A stretch of DNA of 64,000 nucleotides from Dactylorhiza incarnata (taxonomy: Eukaryota > Streptophyta > Magnoliopsida > Asparagales > Orchidaceae): positions 124,001 to 188,000 of the forward strand of contig JAWHQI010000610.1 of assembly GCA_033032865.1 (NCBI GenBank), written 5' to 3'. The notes under the pieces are model-generated. The model was not told where the DNA came from. It did no database searches and saw only the letters and a program-made list of their open reading frames with translations. Of the stretch, positions 58,372-64,000 are shown piece after piece. Both the position numbers and the translations under genes were made by a program. Numbering within the stretch: position 1 is the stretch's first letter; each line of letters begins with the position of its first letter.

Positions 58372-58697
58372 GATCAGATTATGATCTTCCAGAAAGCAGT
58401 GGAGCAGGGAGTCGAAATGAGGAGGAGTCGGATTGAAAAAGACTTCTGGGAGCTATCGCCATCCGACATCCTACTGTCGCCATCCGACAGCTGCCCAGCC
58501 CAGATCTCTCTCTAATTTTGGGAATTTCTTTTATGAGACATTTTAAGTACCCTTTTATTAAAGTTCTGTAATAATTTTTAATATTTGGACATGTTATATG
58601 TTGGTTAATGTCTATGTTAAGTTTTAGTTTTTTTTTCTTTTAAAATGTAAGGCTATTTTGATGTTTTTAATTTTATAGATAATAAGTAGTGATATAA

Positions 58698-60516
58698 TCA
58701 GTGTGAAATGTCTAGGATTCCCAATTCTAGCCTAAGCATAGAAAAACGGGAATCCGGTAACGGTTCCGCTAGTTGATTATCCGTGCCTATAAATGAAATT
58801 TTAATGTGGTTATTCTTAATATGATCTCTAATAAAATGATGTCTCACATCAATGTGTTTAGATCTTGAATGAAGTACGGGATTATTAGTTAAGTCTATAG
58901 CACTTTTATTATCACACTTTAATTCTACACTACTTTGTTGCATGCCAAAGTCTTGTAATGTTTGTGACATCCAAAGAGCTTGGGCACAACAACTACCTAG
59001 TGCAATATATTCGGCTCGGTAGTAGAGAGGGCAACAGAATTTTGTTTCCTACTCGACCATGAATTAAGTGAAGGGCCGATAAAATGACAAGTGCCACTAG
59101 TGCTTTTTCTATCTAAAAAATATCCCGCATAATCTGAATCCGAAAAGCCATGTAAAATAAAGGAATCATTATGAGGATACCATAATCCTAATTTAGATGT
59201 TCCTATAAGATATCGAAAGATGCATTTCACCGCTTTTAAATGTGACTCTTTAGGATTAGCCTGAAATCTAGCACATAAACAAACGGCAAACATAATGTCA
59301 GGCCTAGATGCGGTTAAATATAATAAAGAACCTATCATGCTTCTATAAAGGGTTTGGTCAATTGAAACTCCACTTTCGTCTTTTCCTAATTTTAGTGAAG
59401 CACTCATATGAGTGTTTGCATGCTTAAGATTTTCAAATCCAAATCTTTTTAACATATCATGAATATATTTGGATTGACATATAAAAATACCATCATGTTT
59501 TTGCGTAATTTGAAAACCTAGAAAATATGAAAGTTCTCCTACCATGCTCATTTCAAATTCATTTTTCATAATTTGAACTACTTCATTACACAACTCTTCA
59601 TTAGTGGCTCCAAAAATAATACCATCAACATAAATTTGCAAAATAACTAAATCATGATCAATTTGCTTAATGCAGAGTGTAGAATCGGCACTTCCTATTT
59701 TATAATCGTGCTTTAACAAATACTGAGTTAATCGATCATACCAAGCACGAGGCGCTTGTTTTAATCCATAAAGCGCTTTATCTAATTTATAAACATAATT
59801 TGGATATTTCTCATTTATAAAGCTAGAGGGTTGTTCTACATAAACCTCTTCTTTTATATACCCGTTTAAAAATGCGGTTTTGACATCCATTTGATATAAT
59901 TTAAATCTTTTAAAACAAGCAAATGCAAGAAATATCTTAACCGCTTCTAATTTTGCTACGGGTGCAAAAGTTTCATCAAAATCTACCCCTTCAATTTGTG
60001 CATAACCTTTTGCAACTAATCTGGCTTTATTTCTAACAATTCTAGATTCATTATCCAGATTATTTTTAAAAATCCACTTAACTCCAACTACAGGATGATT
60101 TTTGGGTCGTTCTATAAGATTCCAAACCTTATTACGTTCAAATTGATTAAGTTCTTCATTCATAACTAAAAACCAAAATTTATCATTTAAAGCGGTGGAA
60201 ACATCTTTTGGTTCTATTTCAGAGACAAAGCAAAGGTTTGAAAATAAAACATGTAACGATGAACGAGTACTAACCCTTTTTTGCGGATCTCCAATGATAA
60301 GCTCCTTTGGATGATCCTTTGAAAATTTCAATTCACTTGGAGGCACATATTCTTCTCTTTCTTCTCCTTTTTCTTCTCCTTTTTCTTCTCCTTTTTCTTC
60401 TCCTTTTTCTTCTTCATTTTCTCCAAGTTCTTCATCATCATTCTCCACCGAAGGAAGGGGTTCATCTTCTTTTCCTGTAATTTTCTTTTCTACACATGAA
60501 ACAAACTCATCATGTT
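58698..60516 (-). pseudogene. SIRE-like reverse transcriptase-RNase H
   Basis: The frame 60448-58997 contains RT landmarks [56 protein letters not shown] and [15 protein letters not shown]. It also has the catalytic box as YVDGIIFG, where the family has YVDD, so one active-site Asp is Gly. RNase H follows ([33 protein letters not shown]). A frameshift at about 58990 separates the last part (58970-58698: DNKSAIDLTNNPVLHSRSKHI, then DNQLAEPL). An acidic EKGE repeat (12-bp units, about 60354-60415) lies in the linker before RT. Homology ends near 60516 at a foreign junction. It cannot reverse transcribe. Confidence 0.92.
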
Positions 60517-60519
60517 GAA

Positions 60520-61407
60520 ACCGAAGATGTACCCCCGCGGTTTGCGACTAGAAAAACGGAGGTTGCGGATTGCTGGTTACTTAGAAAGAAGAGAATGAGA
60601 CAGCTGGCAGCGGTCGAGGCCGGACTTCGCCCGTCACGGAAAATGCCACTCCTGTGACGGGCTTTCCTTTGATTAAAGTAAGAGGGTTACAGCGGGTTAC
60701 AAGTGCAAGCCGGCCGGTCAAGCAGGTCGCAAGACAGGGAACTCGAGTCCGCAGCTCAAACAAGCGAGCTCCTAGATTCGAGTGTCCGTCCCTTGGGAAC
60801 GTTGTCGCCCCCTATTTATAGGCTTGGGGGCCTGCCCGAACGGGCAGGGATAAAATAACCGCCTGCCCGGGTATAGGAGAAACGGGCAGGCGATGACGGG
60901 ATTCAGAAGGGAAAGAGAAGAGAAGTCGTGCGGCTTAGCGGCTTGGGCTCCCGGTCTTCCTTTGGCTTGGCCTGGAGGTGTAGTGACCAAGGCGACGTTC
61001 CAACCCGGGCGGTCTCATACCAGAGACCGCGATTTGCCTTTGGGACTTGTCCTTGGCTGATCTTCATTCTTTGGAGACGACTTGAGGGCTCAGACCGCCC
61101 GGTCTGCGTGGGTTGGTGCTGGATGTTCTTTACTGAGACTGGTCCGGGCGATCTTGAGCTTTAGACCGCCCAGTCTGGGAGTAGTACCACTCGGAAGCGG
61201 TCTCTTGGGTAAACATAATCCCCGCATATTTTTAAACTCCGAGGAGATTTCAAAAATATCAGTTCTATCCGAAAGACCGCACCTGACTTGCGCTTTCAGC
61301 TATAAAATTGCCTGAGAGCTCTTCCCTTTCATAATTCTCCAGAGATCACGGGTCGCTATTCGCTGATTGCGGTTAGAATTTTTCAGATCGGCACCCCTTC
61401 AATTAGA
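60520..61407. other. Unassigned GC-rich region, possibly an LTR or promoter
   Basis: It starts TGTTGAAACCG directly after the broken copia frame. It contains inverted GCCTGCCCG/CGGGCAGG repeats (60828-60893), a TATA-like CCTATTTATAGG near 60817 and GACCGCC/GGTCTG repeats (61000-61180). These would fit an LTR or a gene promoter for the frame at 61408. I could not find a matching CA end, primer site or second copy. Short frames here have no recognisable domain. Confidence 0.35.
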
Positions 61408-63703
61408 ATGAACTTCCTTGATTCTCTTCAGACCCGCGTTGATAAGGGGGGAGACCGGAAGAAAACCGAAGAAAGGAAAGATAAAGATGCTCGGAAGAAG
61501 AAGAGTCATCGGTCTGACAAGGCCGGGCGATCTCCGAAGACAGAACCTTCCGGGTCCAAGAAGAAAACTGGGGAAAGAACTGCAGAGGAAAGGAAGGCCG
61601 CCGAGGAATTGTCGACTAAGGAAAGAGATATTGAGAAGGAGGCGGCGAAGATAAAAGCCGCAAGAGAAATGGTGGCCAAGGCTGAAGCTGAAGAGGAAGC
61701 GGCCAAAGCTAAAGCCGCTGAAGAAGAAGCGGCTAAAGCTAAAGCCGCTGAAGAAGAAGCGGCTAAAGCTAAAGCCACTGAAGAAGAAGAGGCTAAAGCT
61801 AAAGCCGCTGAAGAAGAAGCGGCTAAAGCTAAAGCCGCTGAAGAAGAAGCGGCTAAAGCTAAAGCTGCTGAAGAAGAAGTGACTAAAGCAAAAGCCGTTG
61901 AAGAGGAAGCGATCAAGGCCAAAGCAGCGGTGGAGGAGGCGGCTAGGGTTAAAGCCGCAGAGATCTTGCCATCTGAGGAGAAAACCTTAGGAAAGAAGTC
62001 GGTAGAACCCGAAGTGGACCATCCCACACCTTCCTTTGACATAGATTTTACTTCATCAGGAACTCCTCTCATGAAGCTAAGTGTTGGAGAAGAAGGAGAA
62101 GTTGTCTCCTCCAGGCCGGATGGGTCGTTTATCTCACCGGTCTTGATTATTGACGATTCCAGCCCTACAAGGCAGACCATCCCAGAGTCGGGGAAGAAGA
62201 AGAAGAGAAAGAGGGGCCATTCGTCAGCCGAGCGAATTGCCAAGAAACTTCAAAAGTTGAAGGATGGAAATAAAGCCTTTAAGAAACCGACGGCGGACTG
62301 TCTTCAACATAACCCGCGCGTGAAAGAGGAAATCGACCTGCCCAACACCCCTCTTGCCAAGCCGGGCGATCTTGACCCAGATTTTGCGACCAGTATGTCA
62401 ATCGGGGGCGTCCTCAGAGGGATGGACGATTTCCTGAATAAAGATATGTTATTTGATAACCCCGTGACCTCGAGCCGAATTGTTTCTCTTGACGAAAATA
62501 CTGGTGATTCTGAGAAGACCGCTCGAGAAGAGAAAGACCGGACCCTAGTTGGTCTGCGCTTAATAGGTGAAAAGGCGGAGAAGATACGGTCGCAAGGCAG
62601 GTCGCAGCTGTCCGACCCATTTGCTCCAGGTAAGCCCAGTGCGGGTTATGAAACTATCCGCTTCTTCATTCCGCGACCTCGGAAAAAGCAAAACAAATTG
62701 TTGTTGAATCCGCCGCCGAGCTTCTTCCCTCTTTTTACCCAAACGCTGGCCGCCAGACGAAAGAACAATGAACGGATATGGCGAGAACAACGCCGGAGAA
62801 TGGATTCGGAACAGTTGAAGCGGCCTGTCTATTCAGGCATTTCAATTTTTATAATTCCTTAACTATTCCATCCGTCTTTGGCGGTGCTGATTACAATTTT
62901 CTCTTGTAGACAAACCGGAGGACATGATGAGACCGGGCGACCTGATCTCTAGCCTTCCACCTCTTCCCTAGATGCGAATCTTATGCCAATATTAAATTCC
63001 GGACAGGAGGAGCTGGCCAACCTTCAGTTTCTTCTGAGTAACCTGGAAGTGAAGATAAGAGAGATGGAGAAGAAAGAAGAGGCCGCCCGGGTTGCGCTAG
63101 AGGTTGAAAGGAAAGAAAGACAAGAAGAGCATTTGACGATCGAGGCCCATTTAGAGGCGGCGCGGGCTGACCTAGAGACTGCGCGGGCTGAGCTGGAGGC
63201 CGAGAAGAAAAGGAGGCCGGAGAGCGTTGGAGGCTCGACTGGAATTTGAGAAGAAGGCGCGACTTGAAAAGGAACAGATGCTGATAGATCAAATCGCTAC
63301 AATAACCACGCGTCTTGATAAAGAGAAAAGGATGTCCTCGAAGCTTGAGGATGACTGTAAATATTATCAAAACAAATATCTTCGTATGACCAGAGAGATT
63401 GGCGAGAGCCGGCGCTCGTCTACTGATGAAAGAGTTCGGATGCTGAACCGCCCGGCTGTTGGGGCGAGCTCTAATCCCTTACTTATTAGGGCGTCTGATC
63501 CTGCCGTGAATGATCCTGTCGGGGCCCCTTCTGCTCGTACGATCCTTGCTGCGCGGGTAGAAAGGGACGCCGCGCGGCTTCATAGCATGCTCAATCATAT
63601 CCACTATCACTCGAGTCAAATTTATAGCCTTCTTATTCAGACCGGCGACCAGGTTGCGCGGCTTCATCGTGAGGATAATCCCCAAGAGCCGCATCAGCCA
63701 TAA
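61408..63703 (+). CDS. Lys/Ala/Glu-rich coiled-coil protein of unknown function, probably spliced
   Basis: I do not recognise this gene. From ATG 61408 (MNFLDSLQTRVDK) the frame encodes a very basic/acidic N-terminus, about nine AEEEAAKAKA decapeptides (residues about 93-185), a Ser/Thr-rich middle with a KKKKRKRG basic patch, and SMSIGGVLRGMDDFLNKDML near residue 330. A donor CCAG/GTAAGC at 62630 and an acceptor CCCTAG at 62971 join phase 1 to phase 1 and lead into a second coiled coil (NLQFLLSNLEVKIREMEKKE). An alternative acceptor TTGTAG at 62909 is also in phase but stops at 62969-62971. A one-base frameshift near 63230 precedes the last 155 residues, which end HREDNPQEPHQP. Such proteins occur in plant transposon extra frames, so a transposon origin is likely but unproved. 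Confidence 0.55.
61686..61960 (+). repeat. 30-bp coding tandem repeat (AEEEAAKAKA)
   Basis: About nine copies of GCTAAAGCCGCTGAAGAAGA-type units, nearly identical in the middle (61726-61870) and diverging at both ends. The length is a multiple of three, so repeat number changes keep the frame. The antisense frame (Ala/Ser/Leu repeats) is a shadow. Confidence 0.9.
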
Positions 63704-64000
63704 GCGGCTTTTAACTTTCATGAATTATGCTTGTAATAATTTTTCCTCTTGTTTACTTCCTGGGATGAACTGATGATCTGGTCTACTTCGGGTAATGTTT
63801 TCCTTTAGCGCCTTCTGTTGCGCTTATAATATGCATAGTTTATGCCGAATTGATGTGCAGGTCGCGCGACTAGCGCTGTATGCTTGTGATTTCTTGTCGA
63901 ACTTTTACTTTCATGCTTATTATAGATTTTTGCTTAGTCGGTCTTGCCTATGCGCAAGCTACTGCTCTTTCCTTTTATCTGTGCCGCTTTGCATTGTAAT
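63704..64000 (+). other. 3' flank of the coiled-coil gene, no further feature
   Basis: T-rich sequence following the stop. AATAAT-like strings near 63735 could serve as a poly(A) signal. Nothing else is recognisable before the window ends. Confidence 0.4.

Larger units (their letters stand above)
54061..60520 (-). mobile_element. SIRE-like Ty1/copia element D, 5' half missing
   Basis: A 3' LTR (54061-55290), several polypurine tracts, a long 3' region with a plus-strand gene, and an RT-RNase H frame ending near 60520 are present. Integrase, protease, gag and the 5' LTR are absent, because unrelated sequence begins near 60520. The copia order, the multiple polypurine tracts and the long region after pol support the SIRE lineage. 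Confidence 0.82.

Noticed and set aside
61506..62243. 245-codon minus-strand Ala/Ser-rich frame
   Set aside because: Exact shadow of the plus-strand AEEEAAKAKA repeat gene; codon phase and the better start favour the plus strand.

Overview
The window is plant nuclear DNA made almost entirely of nested transposable elements; I see no convincing host gene. The element types (Athila-like, Tat-like and chromovirus Ty3/gypsy, a SIRE-like Ty1/copia, a TTF-finger hAT) and primer sites complementary to plant tRNA-Asp point to a flowering plant with a large, repeat-rich genome. A monocot is possible, but the sequence does not decide this.

Left part (1-35753). Bases 1-4522 recur at 31232-35753 with a constant offset of 31,231 bases and only a few visible mismatches, so the window appears to cut through a recent tandem duplication with a 31,231-bp unit (4523-35753). 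Within the unit lie, in order: simple, palindromic and very CpG-rich repeats (4523-5880); a gene-free stretch; and a retrotransposon with extremely long LTRs (here called L1, LTR about 5.0 kb, TGTAA...TTACA ends, 5-bp target duplication GTGTG at 6717-6721 and 33135-33139). L1 has lost its whole internal region. In its place is a tandem Athila-like array on the minus strand with three LTRs (14951-16590, 18335-19989, 27594-29214). It holds a full-length but mutated copy (B), an internally deleted unit, and a 3'-truncated copy (A) whose gag frame is still open. After L1 come a Tat-type pol remnant, an LTR-like insertion, and the 5' end of a hAT transposon.

Middle (35605-40042). A structurally complete hAT element (35605-39189) has a perfect 8-bp target duplication TGCCCAGT. 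Its transposase gene is broken by stops and frameshifts. The duplication breakpoint lies 149 bp inside this element.

Right part (40043-64000). A minus-strand chromovirus (Tekay-type) occupies 40043-50029. It has a 5.2-kb 3' LTR containing a MITE, a 48-bp minisatellite, a 158-bp tandem array and a TATA box, followed by a nearly intact pol, a protease with a mutated catalytic Asp, and a decayed gag. Its 5' side is occupied by an L1-family LTR (50030-54060), which a SIRE-like copia element (54061 to about 60520, minus strand) interrupts in turn. That copia copy carries a decayed plus-strand gene with a probable 5'-UTR intron between pol and its 3' LTR, and a dispersed palindromic motif. The last 3.5 kb hold a plus-strand, probably spliced, Lys/Ala/Glu-rich coiled-coil gene of unknown function.

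How the parts act together: all recognised coding units are transposon genes (gag, protease, reverse transcriptase, RNase H, integrase, transposase), nearly all damaged. The main biological content is the order of insertions, deletions and recombination events.
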